A stretch of DNA of 64,000 nucleotides from Paramecium pentaurelia (taxonomy: Eukaryota; Ciliophora; Oligohymenophorea; Peniculida; Parameciidae): positions 129,820-193,819 of the forward strand of contig CAJJDO010000033.1 in assembly GCA_905183005.1 (NCBI GenBank), written 5' to 3'. The position numbers were made by a program, and so were the translations under genes. Below, one piece after another: positions 23,626-35,343 of the stretch. Under the pieces are notes generated by a model. That model saw only the letters and a list, made by a program, of their open reading frames with translations, made no database searches and had not been told where the DNA came from. Every line of letters starts with the position of its first letter. Position 1 is the stretch's first letter.

Positions 23626-24021
23626 TCACAATTAAGAGTATTAATATAATACGAATTTATTAGATAATGAAACTAAAAAGAGAATTTTATTAAAGCCATA
23701 AAATTTTACCCCATTAGAATAGTACAAATTATGAATTGATTTAATTTGAGAGATTAATTATCTTAATTTAACAATTGGTTAATTAATAAACCAAATTAAC
23801 TTTTCTCTTTAACAGATCAGACTTTGATGATAGAATAAAATATAAATTTTATTGAAAGCATTTACTCCTTTCTTTTGAAGCCTTTATTAAGCTTAATAAG
23901 GCTTAAGCATAAAGATATGAATTTATATTATGATATGATATGAAGCCTTCGTGTCATAACCCAATTTATCCTTTGCAAATTTATAATTCCTTTATAATGG
24001 CTAACTAGTTATTGGCTTCAT
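23626..24021 (-). CDS. Doubtful 131-codon frame (present in both duplicated copies)
   Basis: ATG 24021 to TGA 23628-23626; the assembly copy is 25158-24763. A second frame over the same bases also reads like protein (ELQICKGQIGL; SLIKASKERSK) but contains a TGA. No motif decides between them. Could be a relic or a chance frame. Confidence 0.25.
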
Positions 24022-24249
24022 CTTTCAATTCTAAATAAAATTAAATGATCAATACATGAAATTTATCTTTTTATAAATAAAAATATTATCATGCCTTTCA
24101 TAGAAATATTGAGAAAAAAAAATTAGTAATTATATTTAAATCATTTAGTTAATTATGTTTGCATATAAATAGTTAGATTATTGTCAATAATATTTGAAAT
24201 ATAATTATTCATGAATTCAATATTATAAATTAATCATATAAATGCATTA

Positions 24250-24520
24250 TCATATAAATTGTTTAACTTTCTTATCAGAAGAATGATTTAAAAATTATTT
24301 AATCAGCAAATGTAATAAAAATTTCTTCTATCTAAAATTCACAGACCTTAAGGCTGCTTTATCATTAGATGGAAAATCAATGATTATTTATTTTAATTGA
24401 GCTTTATTTCATTTATTAATTAAATTAAAAAAATTGCCAATCTAATCTGAAAATCTATTTGTATCATAGGCTATCCAAATTGGATTCCGATACTTAAATA
24501 AAAATTATTTTTGCCTATAT
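24250..24520 (-). pseudogene. Gene fragment with an internal TGA
   Basis: A protein-like reading (FLFKYRNPIWIAYDTN ... IIIDFPSNDKAALRSVNF) runs to TGA 24252-24250 but is interrupted by TGA at 24411-24409, with no intron signal around it. The context, LINK-stop-NKAQ, would accept Trp. There is no start codon. A second copy lies at 25387-25657. Identity unknown. Confidence 0.4.
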
Positions 24521-24588
24521 CAAAATAAATTAGCAATAAATGATCAAATTTAGGAGGACAATTCAATTATTCATTAATTAGTTTTATN

Positions 24589-25724
24589 TTCCAACTTATT
24601 TAATTTGTGAATTTAAACAATATTGAATAAAAGACATCAAAATTTTAAATAAAATTTCAGAAAACCATTTTGTAATTAATGATAGATTATTTCTTATTAG
24701 TTTAATATTTTGATTAAATTCATTCATAATTTGTCCAAATTAAATTATGATTCAAAGTAGTATCACAATTAAGAGTATTAATATAATACGAATTTATTAG
24801 ATAATGAAACTAAAAAGAGAATTTTATTAAAGCCATAAAATTTTACCCCATTAGAATAGTACAAATTATGAATTGATTTAATTTGAGAGATTAATTATCT
24901 TAATTTAACAATTGGTTAATTAATAAACCAAATTAACTTTTCTCTTTAACAGATCAGACTTTGATGATAGAATAAAATATAAATTTTATTGAAAGCATTT
25001 ACTCCTTTCTTTTGAAGCCTTTATTAAGCTTAATAAGGCTTAAGCATAAAGATATGAATTTATATTATGATATGATATGAAGCCTTCGTGTCATAACCCA
25101 ATTTATCCTTTGCAAATTTATAATTCCTTTATAATGGCTAACTAGTTATTGGCTTCATCTTTCAATTCTAAATAAAATTAAATGATCAATACATGAAATT
25201 TATCTTTTTATAAATAAAAATATTATCATGCCTTTCATAGAAATATTGAGAAAAAAAAATTAGTAATTATATTTAAATCATTTAGTTAATTATGTTTGCA
25301 TATAAATAGTTAGATTATTGTCAATAATATTTGAAATATAATTATTCATGAATTCAATATTATAAATTAATCATATAAATGCATTATCATATAAATTGTT
25401 TAACTTTCTTATCAGAAGAATGATTTAAAAATTATTTAATCAGCAAATGTAATAAAAATTTCTTCTATCTAAAATTCACAGACCTTAAGGCTGCTTTATC
25501 ATTAGATGGAAAATCAATGATTATTTATTTTAATTGAGCTTTATTTCATTTATTAATTAAATTAAAAAAATTGCCAATCTAATCTGAAAATCTATTTGTA
25601 TCATAGGCTATCCAAATTGGATTCCGATACTTAAATAAAAATTATTTTTGCCTATATCAAAATAAATTAGCAATAAATGATCAAATTTAGGAGGACAATT
25701 CAATTATTCATTAATTAGTTTTAT
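24589..25724 (+). repeat. Second copy of the exact 1136-bp duplication
   Basis: Same sequence as 23452-24587. It contains the doubtful frame at 25158-24763 and the fragment at 25657-25387. Confidence 0.95.
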
Positions 25725-25886
25725 TTATAAGCGAAATAATTTCAAAAATAATTATTTAAAAATCCGACACTATATTTTTCTGATAAAATTATCAAATTTA
25801 TTATTTGCTCATATTTCCTCATTCATAAAATTTTCCTTATTTAAGCATTTTTTTATAATTATATATGCTTATTCATAATGTTATAA

Positions 25887-26199
25887 AAATAAAAATTTTT
25901 TTATATAATTATCTTTATATAAAAAAATTTAATTAGAGATAAAATATTCATGTAAATAGTTTTTTGAAAAAGCTACTATGGTATTTTTTATATAAGACTA
26001 TTTAAATAAAATTTAAACAAAATAACAAGTTAATGTATGCATTTTAATAATCACAATATTAATTCATAAATAATTTGTTAAACTATGACTGCTTATTTAA
26101 AATTTATATAAAATAAGAAGTTAATATATGCTTTTTAATAATTACTAAATTAAAGTAGATAGGATAGTCTATTTATATTATCATGAGTTTCTTCATACA
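25887..26199 (+). repeat. Left flank of the N gap, repeated on its right side
   Basis: 313 bp identical by eye to 27029-27341, ending GAGTTTCTTCATACA where the Ns start. It also holds an internal imperfect repeat (AGTTAATGTATGCATTTTAAT / AGTTAATATATGCTTTTTAAT). The stretch 25725-25886 shows no gene. Confidence 0.9.
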
Positions 26200-27023
26200 N
26201 NNNNNNNNNNNNNNNNNNNNNNNNNNNNNNNNNNNNNNNNNNNNNNNNNNNNNNNNNNNNNNNNNNNNNNNNNNNNNNNNNNNNNNNNNNNNNNNNNNNN
26301 NNNNNNNNNNNNNNNNNNNNNNNNNNNNNNNNNNNNNNNNNNNNNNNNNNNNNNNNNNNNNNNNNNNNNNNNNNNNNNNNNNNNNNNNNNNNNNNNNNNN
26401 NNNNNNNNNNNNNNNNNNNNNNNNNNNNNNNNNNNNNNNNNNNNNNNNNNNNNNNNNNNNNNNNNNNNNNNNNNNNNNNNNNNNNNNNNNNNNNNNNNNN
26501 NNNNNNNNNNNNNNNNNNNNNNNNNNNNNNNNNNNNNNNNNNNNNNNNNNNNNNNNNNNNNNNNNNNNNNNNNNNNNNNNNNNNNNNNNNNNNNNNNNNN
26601 NNNNNNNNNNNNNNNNNNNNNNNNNNNNNNNNNNNNNNNNNNNNNNNNNNNNNNNNNNNNNNNNNNNNNNNNNNNNNNNNNNNNNNNNNNNNNNNNNNNN
26701 NNNNNNNNNNNNNNNNNNNNNNNNNNNNNNNNNNNNNNNNNNNNNNNNNNNNNNNNNNNNNNNNNNNNNNNNNNNNNNNNNNNNNNNNNNNNNNNNNNNN
26801 NNNNNNNNNNNNNNNNNNNNNNNNNNNNNNNNNNNNNNNNNNNNNNNNNNNNNNNNNNNNNNNNNNNNNNNNNNNNNNNNNNNNNNNNNNNNNNNNNNNN
26901 NNNNNNNNNNNNNNNNNNNNNNNNNNNNNNNNNNNNNNNNNNNNNNNNNNNNNNNNNNNNNNNNNNNNNNNNNNNNNNNNNNNNNNNNNNNNNNNNNNNN
27001 NNNNNNNNNNNNNNNNNNNNNNN
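26200..27023. other. Assembly gap, 824 N
   Basis: All N. Since the sequence on both sides is the same, the true distance may be zero or negative. A long open frame across the Ns is meaningless. Confidence 0.99.
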
Positions 27024-27028
27024 TAAAT

Positions 27029-27341
27029 AAATAAAAATTTTTTTATATAATTATCTTTATATAAAAAAATTTAATTAGAGATAAAATATTCATGTAAATA
27101 GTTTTTTGAAAAAGCTACTATGGTATTTTTTATATAAGACTATTTAAATAAAATTTAAACAAAATAACAAGTTAATGTATGCATTTTAATAATCACAATA
27201 TTAATTCATAAATAATTTGTTAAACTATGACTGCTTATTTAAAATTTATATAAAATAAGAAGTTAATATATGCTTTTTAATAATTACTAAATTAAAGTAG
27301 ATAGGATAGTCTATTTATATTATCATGAGTTTCTTCATACA
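27029..27341 (+). repeat. Right flank of the N gap, same as its left flank
   Basis: Identical to 25887-26199 (offset 1142). Either the gap closes on itself or it hides a tandem repeat. The stretch after it up to 27644 holds only the LSM3 fragment. Confidence 0.9.
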
Positions 27342-27412
27342 TAAATAAAAATAAAGAAATTATTTTATAATTGAAATTAATACTTGTTTCGACTTTAAAT
27401 TGAAGTAATTTT

Positions 27413-27485
27413 TTTTACAATATATATATTGAAAAGATGTGATTCCTTCTTAAATTGTATTTCTTCAGCTTTACTAATTATCATA
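27413..27485 (-). pseudogene. Truncated copy of LSM3 and its 3' flank
   Basis: The bases GATTCCTTCTTAAATTG followed by TTCTTCAGCTTTACTAATTA match the middle of LSM3 (33911 onward). The adjoining ACAATATATATATTGAA and AGATGTGATT match the DNA just after the LSM3 stop (33792 onward). The LSM3 3' coding part between the two is missing. Both borders of the loss in the parent carry TGATTCCTT, so a deletion between short direct repeats fits. Not functional. Confidence 0.7.
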
Positions 27486-27644
27486 ACCAAGAGTGGGCTT
27501 GTATCAAATTCTATCATTATAATCCTTGCTCTTACTTCTTTCTGCTCTTCTTATTTTTCCAATTCAATTTTTTCATATCATTCATATATGTATTAAATAA
27601 ATAAAATTGGTTTTTTTATAATAAAAGGTGAAATTTATAAGATA

Positions 27645-29225
27645 TCAGATTAATTGTTTTTGCTTTAAATACTCTAGGGCTTAATCTTATGAAATAATTT
27701 TTGAGTGAATTTAATTATAATTAAAATTGTTGTAAGAAGTTTTAGGATATTCCTCTAAAAAGTATGAAAACTTTTCTAACAGATATGCTTCTGTTAAAGA
27801 AATTGATTTTTCAACCATATATTTACTTATCCACTATCGAATATAGGTTTTATAGACAACTTAAAATTTCAAATGCCAAAAATCAAACATACTCTGATCT
27901 TCTGGTAATTAAATAAGTTATTAATAAAAATCTTGAAAAAAATGATCTTATTAATCATTTATCTATTATTTAATCTCCTGCTTCAATATCTAATTTTAAG
28001 AATGATATTTACAATTATTTAGTTTTCATTCTCAGACTGGTATGTTAAAATATTCTACTTTTCAAGTACTTATTTAATCTCATTCTAATCGACTTATTGT
28101 TGATTGACTGTTACAATAGATTTATTCAATTATTGTTTATTATTTTTAATCGATAAAATCATTTGAATAAGTTCATTCTAAAAATTAAGTAAAATGTATT
28201 TAGTCAAGATTATTGACAAAAATTACCATATAAAATTTTTTGGTAGTTTTTCTATAATTTATATAATCTTTGATGTTTGATAGTAAACTGCGATAATGTA
28301 TTCAAATAAATGTAATTGTTTTTATTACTTTTGTGAAGGAAATTGAAATTTTTCTGGAAAATAATTTTTGAAATAAGGTGCATTTTCTAATTGATCCCAA
28401 CTAATCCTCTCATCTGGTGAATAGAGTAGCATTTTATCAATTAAATCTAAAAATTAATCCTCAAATCCCTATTTATATTAGCATTTAATTGGTTAAGTTT
28501 TAAGAGATAATTTCACTTTTTGTATATTCCTTCCATCTATTTTAAATGGAATCTCATTGTTATATACAAGTTAATATAATATTACTCCTAATGAGAAAAT
28601 ATCTGATTTACTATTATAGACTTAATCACTACAACTTAATTCTGGTGCTGAATAAATAGGTGTTCCAGTATTAGTGATAGCATAATCATTTGTTAATACT
28701 TTTCCCACTCCAAAATCAGTAATCTTAAATAAAAAATTTAATTACCTTTAAATCAAGTTTATCATTCTTTTTAGTAATTAGGATATTTTCTGGTTTAAGA
28801 TCTCTATGAATGATATTTAGTGCATTTAGGTGACTATATCCTCTGATTATTTAGCCTGCAAAATCTACAACTTAATCAAAAGTGAAGGATTCTTTCTTTG
28901 ATTTATATTCTTTAATTAATTTCCCTAAATCAGAATCGCATTTCTCCATAAATTCCACAAGAATTTTTCCACCATTATATTCAACAATTACAATATCATA
29001 CATTTTCACTAAGTTCGACACATTTTATTTATTTTTAATTTAGTTAACAATAGCAATTTCTCTGTCAATTGTATTTGCATTTATCTAATTTACCTTAGTT
29101 ATTTTAGCTACAATTTATTCATTTGTGCTTTTTTTCAAACAGTTAAATATTGAACCCTAACTTCCACTTCCTAAAATACTATCAAGATTGATTTAATAAT
29201 CATTAACAGTCAATTAATTCATCAT
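27645..29225 (-). CDS. Serine/threonine protein kinase with a long C-terminal region
   Basis: ATG 29225 (ATGATG doublet), introns 28745-28724 (22 nt) and 28012-27990 (23 nt), TGA 27647-27645; 511 residues. The kinase domain covers about residues 10-280: Gly loop LGSGSQGSIF (18-27), catalytic Lys in VAKI (41), HRDLKPEN (140-147), DFG (163-165), TGTPIYSAPEL in the activation and P+1 loop. It has all residues needed for activity. The closest general type is the ULK/CAMK-like group, without certainty. The C-terminal 230 residues are helical and Gln/Asn-rich with no known domain. It could regulate trafficking or autophagy if ULK-like, but that is inference. Confidence 0.92.
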
Positions 29226-29411
29226 TTAGAATAGAGTTTATAATAGAAATATAAATTAATTAAATATAAAAAGCTAATTTCCTCATTAAATTAATTTTAA
29301 AGTTTATAATAATCACTTTAAACATATTTGGGAAATCAAAATTATTTCCTTTATACAAGATATAAATTATGCAATCTTTTATTTTACTTTAAATTATTAG
29401 ATATATAATAT

Positions 29412-32118
29412 TCATTGAGAGCAAAAAGATTAAGATTGTATTCTATTGATAACATCAGATGATGTGTCTTCTTTAATAGTTTCATTTGATTTGAGTTCAG
29501 AGATTTTATTAATAGCCTCTTAAATTGATTTTATAAATACAGGTTTAACAACTACATGTATCATTCCCGCGTCAAAGCATTATAAATGAGATTCATAGTC
29601 TTCATGAGCTGTGCATCCTATTATTGGAATGTAACATATCGTATTATTACTTATTAAACCTTCTAATTGTTTTGTTGCATCAATTCCATTCATTATTGGC
29701 ATATCAATATCCATCATAATCATATATATTTTATTATGATTTTCTAGTACAATATCAAGACACTGTTAACCATTAAAGGCTTTTAAAAATTTTTTAAATC
29801 CCATATTTTTTAGCATCATACATAAAGTTTCATGATTAAAAGGTTCATCATCAACTATCAAAATAAATTCTTCATTTTAAATTAAATGTTATTATTACTA
29901 CATTTATTCTGGCCGAATAATTTATTCAATTTGATGAGTTCTGAAACTTGTTGCCCTAGATCTAAATTAATAATCCAAAGATCTTTTTTTTGTTTTCATT
30001 CTTTATCTTTAATGATGAAATTTTTGATTGTTTTGATGAATTGCAATCCTATTAGGAATCTAAGGTTATGGTTCATTATGAATATCAGACTAATAAATTA
30101 ATCGTAAAGAATTATAATTCTTAAGGTCAATTTATCTTTATGAACATTACTTAAACTTCGAAATTCTAGGGCTAGATTAACTATTAAATTGAATATTGTT
30201 TAACCCTCTTAAGGATTTCTATTTTACAAAACTATTGTGTTTAGATTTTCCAAGGGAACTTGCTGATTAGATTTCATGAATATCACTAATTGAAAATGTA
30301 AAGAGTAATTAATTATTATATACCCTTAATTACAAGCAACTGCTATCTCCACTCAATAATTTTATAAGTTTATTAGCTAGAAATAGACTTAATCCTAATT
30401 TTATTGTGCGATTATTGTCTTATTATTTATAAAATTTGTTAAAGGTTGTGCTGTCAAAAGATTTCAATTAGCAATTTAATTTCTTTATTTATTCTTCATC
30501 CATACCTTATCCACTATCGGTTATTGAAAAATAAGTAATCTTATTCATCTAATCCAATCTAATTTCCAAAACGATACAACCTCCTTCGTCTGTAAATCTA
30601 TAAGAGTTATTTAAAATATTCAACAATACTCTGATCAATTTATTCGAATCAGTATAAACAAATAATGATTTAGTCTCTATTTTTTTAAAGTTTTCATTAT
30701 TTATCTTAAATAATATATTTATGTTTTTCAATTTACACTAAAATTCTATTAGATCATAAACTTCTAATAATAAAGTTTTCAAATTAGTTTTATTGTTCAT
30801 CAAAGGTAATTATTCAATTTCAATAGATAAATAATCTAAAATATCTTAAACTAAGTATAGTTGTAATCTGCAATTCAAAAGGGCTGGTTACAAGTATAAC
30901 TTTTTAATTTAGTCAATAATTTAATTATCTTCTTGTGCAGTAATGAGATGTCCTATAGCACTATTAAGAGGAGTTTTTAATTTATGATTAAAAATGTTAA
31001 TAAGGTTTTGTTTGTATTTTAATATCTTTTAATTTTATCTGGCAAATAAACAATTATCTATTTTTTAAAATGCCAAAATTTGTTAATTTTTAAATTAAAA
31101 GTATCTAACTTAATATTAAAATTTGGCATTTAGAAGTGGATCATTTTAAATTGCTAGTATAAAATAATTGTTATTTTTTTATAAGAATTATAATAATTCT
31201 TTAGTTGACCTAAAAGTTACTTATTATTAAATTGGTTATTAGTTTAACTCTATTGAAAAACCTAAGTCATTATTTAAGAATAATTTATAATGAATGTCCT
31301 TATCATCTTAAATTAAATTAATTTTATCCCCTCTAGGACTTCCGATTAAAGTGTTTTCCGTTTATAGCCTATTTGTAATTGGTAAACAATGAGCATTTTC
31401 AGTGATATTCCTTTAATTTAAATCAAAAATTTAAAGAACGAATTCTTGTTTAAATTACTTTATCAATAGACGTATGCATTGGTAATAAGTTTTCTATTTA
31501 ACATATTGGGAATAACCTTCAAATAATAATATGAATGTTAATTATATGCAATAATGATCCTTCCTTTTGATATTATAAACCCATAACGAATCGAGATAAT
31601 TGAATACTATTTGGTTAGAAAATAATAATAAAAAAATGCATTTTTGAGATCCAATAAGTTTAAAAAGATATAATACTGGCCATGTCAGAGTTGGTCCATA
31701 TAATGTTAATTCCTTTCCATAATACATAGTGATTATTATTAGTGATAAAAATTTTTTATTAGCGAATAACACACTGACTAATATTGAATAATATAAGTAC
31801 CAATACTACATAAAATAAGTACGCAAGAAAGTATTAGAGTGATATATGTAATATTATCAAAACAATATCCAAAATCTACAACAGACAAAATTGTCAGCAT
31901 TGCTCCCATTCTTTTCTCTTTAGAAATTTGCATTTAATAAATAAATTTATAATATATCAATCCTTCTAATTTCTATGATTATACAATCAATTTCGTTATT
32001 TCTTTTTTTAGATTTTTAACCTAAAAGCCCTTTAATCATCAATAATCAAATGCTATTGTTAACATAAAATTTCATTCAATGTTTTTATAAGAATAACATT
32101 TTTATTTACTTCACTCAT
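29412..32118 (-). CDS. Hybrid sensor histidine kinase with receiver domain
   Basis: From TGA 29414-29412 back to Met 31933 the gene reads as 832 residues with one 23-nt intron (31800-31778). Several hydrophobic helices come first (residues 10-150). The dimerisation box follows, with phospho-acceptor His in IFNHKLKTPLNSA. Next come the N box LLNILNNSYRFT, the G1 box ITDSGQGMDE and the G2 box IKLGLSLFLANKL. After a Gln-rich linker the C-terminal receiver has the acidic pair VDDE, phospho-acceptor Asp in MMDIDMPIMNG and the conserved Lys in VVKPV. It should autophosphorylate and pass phosphate to its own receiver. The frame stays open upstream of 31933. A further start at 32118 (MSEVNKNVILIKTL) joins it if one A were added to the A7 run near 32008. 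Confidence 0.93.
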
Positions 32119-33021
32119 TCGTTCTTTTTAATATACAAATTGCAAATACTTATAATTATTGTTTGAATTTAAAAAATATTCATCCTATGAATAGTAAATG
32201 TTAAAAATAAGATTAATATTACATAGATTTTTTTAGATATATGTATGAAGTTTAATAATGATTGTTATATTTTGATATTATAAAGGAATTCATATGATAT
32301 ATAGTTAATTATAAACATTAAATTATTTTTTATTCAAAAAGAATTTTCAAGAATTTATTAAAATTCTTATTATAAACTGTTGATAAAATTTTTCTTCTTT
32401 TATTTTAATATTAAAATATTTTAGAATATATATGCAAGATTACCATTAAACATAATCCAAAATCAAATCAAATTCATTAAATTAACTTAAATTTGATTAA
32501 ATAGATACTTACATGTTTAATTTCATTATTGTAAATACATTTTTAATTATTTAACTGTGTATTTAATTGATTAAAATGAATAAATGAATTTTATATTATT
32601 TATTGTCAATTTTGATGAAGCTTTATTTATTTGATAATTAGATTAGTATTTCTCATATCCAAATTTGATTGTTCTTATTAATAATTATTAAAGAATAATT
32701 TTAAAATAGTTTTAAGAGAAATTTTATATATTTAATTTCAATAGAGATATTAAATTTGAATTATTATTGCTTTTAACAGTAATAAAAGTTAAAATTGAAT
32801 ATAATTATCTTTTTTAAAGCTTTTAAATTCTTATAAGGATATTGATTAACTTTAGATTGATTTTTAAATGCACATTTCTTTTAATCAAGTATTGAAATAT
32901 TATTGATATTATTGTCCATCATTTAAATTTCAACATATTACAGCAATTTAATTGAAAATTTTTTGATAAAAGCTCAAAAATTTCTAACAATAAATAAAAT
33001 CAATTTAAAAATATAGCAAAC
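32119..33021. other. AT-rich region upstream of the histidine kinase
   Basis: No supportable gene. On the minus strand an 88-codon frame starts MMDNNINNISILDQ near 32930 and ends near 32655. It is Lys/Asn/Ile-rich and may be a chance frame or a relic. This region must contain the kinase promoter. Confidence 0.35.
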
Positions 33022-33189
33022 TCATTAAAGATAAATTATAAATTCTATTTTTTTTTATTCGATATTTATTTAATCTAATGATTAGCAAAATTTCTTATAT
33101 TCATTAATTCCAATAATTAATACTTTCACTTTATAGATTTCTAGTTTATCTAAGGAATAATAAATTGTAGCTAAATTAATCAATTTCAT
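33022..33189 (-). pseudogene. TPR-like relic
   Basis: ATG 33189 to TGA 33024-33022, 55 residues (LINLATIYYSLDKLEIYKVK). The frame is also open upstream (HLANISLSNRQKM). The spacing of Leu/Ala/Tyr resembles one or two TPR helices. No further repeats are found and there is no complete gene. Confidence 0.3.
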
Positions 33190-33821
33190 TTTTTACCGAT
33201 TACTTAAAGAAATATTTGCCAAATGTCAAATATACTTAAGTAGATTGATAAAAATTAATTATTAAATCTCCAATTAAACTATTATAATAGAAATATATTT
33301 CTTAAAGTATATTAATGAACCTATAAATACTTATATATTTAAAATTGCTTTTTTAGGTATTTAAATTACTATTTTTTCTTATGAATTTTAAACTTGTTAT
33401 CATTTAAAATTTTGACACTCAATAAAAATTTATGAATAGTATATTTAAATCACCAAAAACAGAATAGAAATGAATTTAATTTATTATTAAAACACAGATT
33501 TAGAATTAGGAAGATGATGTAGTTGTAAAATTAATCTATAAATAGAAAATTATTCATGTTTTCAAAATAATTAATATAGCACTAGAATAGAATTGTAATT
33601 AATCAAATAAGTTATTCTTTTTTTTAGTACTTTTTAATTTAGAGACCGTAAAATTTTAAATTATGCTAATACAGAAGATTGCAAATTATATTGAATAATT
33701 TTATGGCTTACTATCTTAATTGTTCAATTTCAAGTATATTGAAACAAAAAGAAAGATTTTAATAGTAATTTGTAATCGAAATACTTTTTTGACAATATAT
33801 ATATTGAACAGATGTGATTGA

Positions 33822-34079
33822 TCATAATGAAGTGATTCCTTTTTTTAAAGGACTAATTAAAATGATTCCATCTCCTCTAAGATAGAGTGCATCTAATTTT
33901 CTTTTAGTTTTGATTCCTTCTTAAATTGATGTTTCTTCAGCTTTACTAATTATCATATTCAAATGATTGTCATAACTGACTAGAGTTCCTTTTAGTTCAA
34001 TATTATTTCTCATTTTGATATAAATTTATTATGCTATTGAAAATTTAAGTACATCCAATGGTTCATCCAAAGTGTCCAT
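33822..34079 (-). CDS. LSM3: U6 snRNA-associated Sm-like protein LSm3
   Basis: Intron-free, ATG 34079 to TGA 33824-33822, 85 residues. It starts MDTLDEPLDVLKFSIAQQ, matching the LSM3 consensus EEPLDLIRLSLDE. The Sm1 motif is IYIKMRNNIELKGTLVSYD with HLNMII. The Sm2 motif is LYLRGDGIILISP, equivalent to LFVRGDGVVLVAP. LSm3 sits in the LSm1-7 ring (mRNA decay in the cytoplasm) and the LSm2-8 ring (U6 snRNA in the nucleus). It is somewhat short because the loop between Sm1 and Sm2 is reduced. Its start is only 38 bp from the divergent trichocyst-protein gene. A truncated copy lies at 27413-27485. Confidence 0.95.
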
Positions 34080-34117
34080 GATTATAAAATATTAATATTT
34101 TTATTATACCGTTTTTA
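34080..34117. promoter_or_regulatory. 38-bp divergent intergenic promoter region
   Basis: All that separates the ATG of LSM3 (minus) from the ATG of the trichocyst matrix protein gene (plus). It is almost pure A/T. Both genes must share or overlap their promoters, unless the trichocyst gene starts at the downstream ATG 34196. Confidence 0.6.
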
Positions 34118-35282
34118 ATGAAATAAGTCACCTTCTTATTCATCCTAATTACTTTAACCATCTAAACATAATTGTAAACTAAAGTAGATTCAGTTATGGC
34201 ATAAATGGATAAAATGGCATTAAAAAATGATTTTTCAAAGCAATTAGCAGGTCTTATTGAGCTCAAAATGTTATAAAGTTCTTATGTTGAAGAAGTGCTC
34301 AAAGAAATAAAAGTTATAAGAGACTAATTAATTGCTGATTAAAGCGTTGAAGATTAAGAATATGCAAAAGTAAAACCATATTGTAATTATAAATAAGAAA
34401 ATTGGATAATTGAATGTAGAAATTGAAATCCTAGAAATACAAACTGAAAAGCTTGCAACAGAATTACAAAGACTAAACTAATAAATAGGAGAATTAAATG
34501 AAGATATTAGCAAACTTATTGGTACTTAATAATCTTAAGAGAAATAATTAAGCACATTAAACTCTAAGGAAGAGGATATTAGAAATTAATACAAAAGTGA
34601 AATAGAAAGTCTTAAAGTAATCTATTTGTCTATAATTAGCAAAGAACTACAAATAATATCAAATCAATTGATGGATTAAATGAAATGATTGCAAAATTAC
34701 AATAAGCAGTATTTGCAGAGTAAAATAAAACAACTATACTTTCATAATAACACACAAAACAATATGTTGATGACCTCAGAAACTCTTTAGGCCCAAATCA
34801 TCCATTAACTGCTTTAGTGGCTGTAACTACTAAGTAATATTAATATTATATTTAGATTCGATGTACCTACTGTGACTAGAATTATTTAACTTCTTGAAAA
34901 TATTAGAGATTAGAGAATCTAGGAAAATTCTGGAGCTGATGAATACGAAGCAAAAGTTACTTAAGCTTATTAAGTCACTCTAAAAGAAGTCACAGAAGTC
35001 AGAGAAAGATTAAGTGCTGATTATTCAAGAACTTTAGTAACTCTTAAAAGAAGAAATGAAGAAAATGTATTATTATTATTTTTTAATTTTTAGGCTCTCT
35101 CAACAAAATCTAGAAATTAAATATAAAAAGACTTACCTATTGCTTAAGATTTACTTTAATAATACAGAAACGAAAGAGAAATTGTTTAATCCAATTATAA
35201 TCTTAGATCTGCAAAAAGAGAAAATGAAGTTAAAATCATAACTCAAGCCTATACTATAGTAGCTTAATAAGTTAGAGTATGA
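34118..35282 (+). CDS. Trichocyst matrix protein (secretory granule core)
   Basis: ATG 34118, introns 34370-34397, 34617-34639, 34834-34855 and 35067-35093, TGA 35280; 354 residues. The N-terminus MKQVTFLFILITLTIQ is a signal peptide, which decides this start over ATG 34196. The body is an acidic heptad-repeat chain with the trichocyst matrix protein landmarks: SKQLAGLIELK near the start, VLKEIKVIRDQLIADQ, a central LVAVTTKFDVPTVTRIIQLL, and a second coiled half. In Paramecium these precursors are made in the ER, cleaved and packed into a crystalline lattice that expands on exocytosis. They form a large, highly expressed multigene family. Cleavage sites cannot be placed by eye. Confidence 0.82.
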
Positions 35283-35343
35283 AAAATATTAAAAAAATCA
35301 ATATTTATTAATTATTTTATAAAGTCCAATAAAATTAGTCATT

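Larger units (their letters stand above)
23452..24587 (+). repeat. First copy of an exact 1136-bp direct duplication
   Basis: From TTCCAACTTATTTAATTTG to ...TTAGTTTTAT; by eye identical to 24589-25724, with a single N at 24588 between them. Same architecture as the 17-19 kb duplication, so again probably unmerged contig ends. Confidence 0.95.

Noticed and set aside
26183..27034. A 283-codon open frame
   Set aside because: It consists almost only of N and has no sequence content.
35056..35241. Plus-strand frame of 61 codons
   Set aside because: Shifted frame spanning an intron and exon of the trichocyst matrix protein gene.
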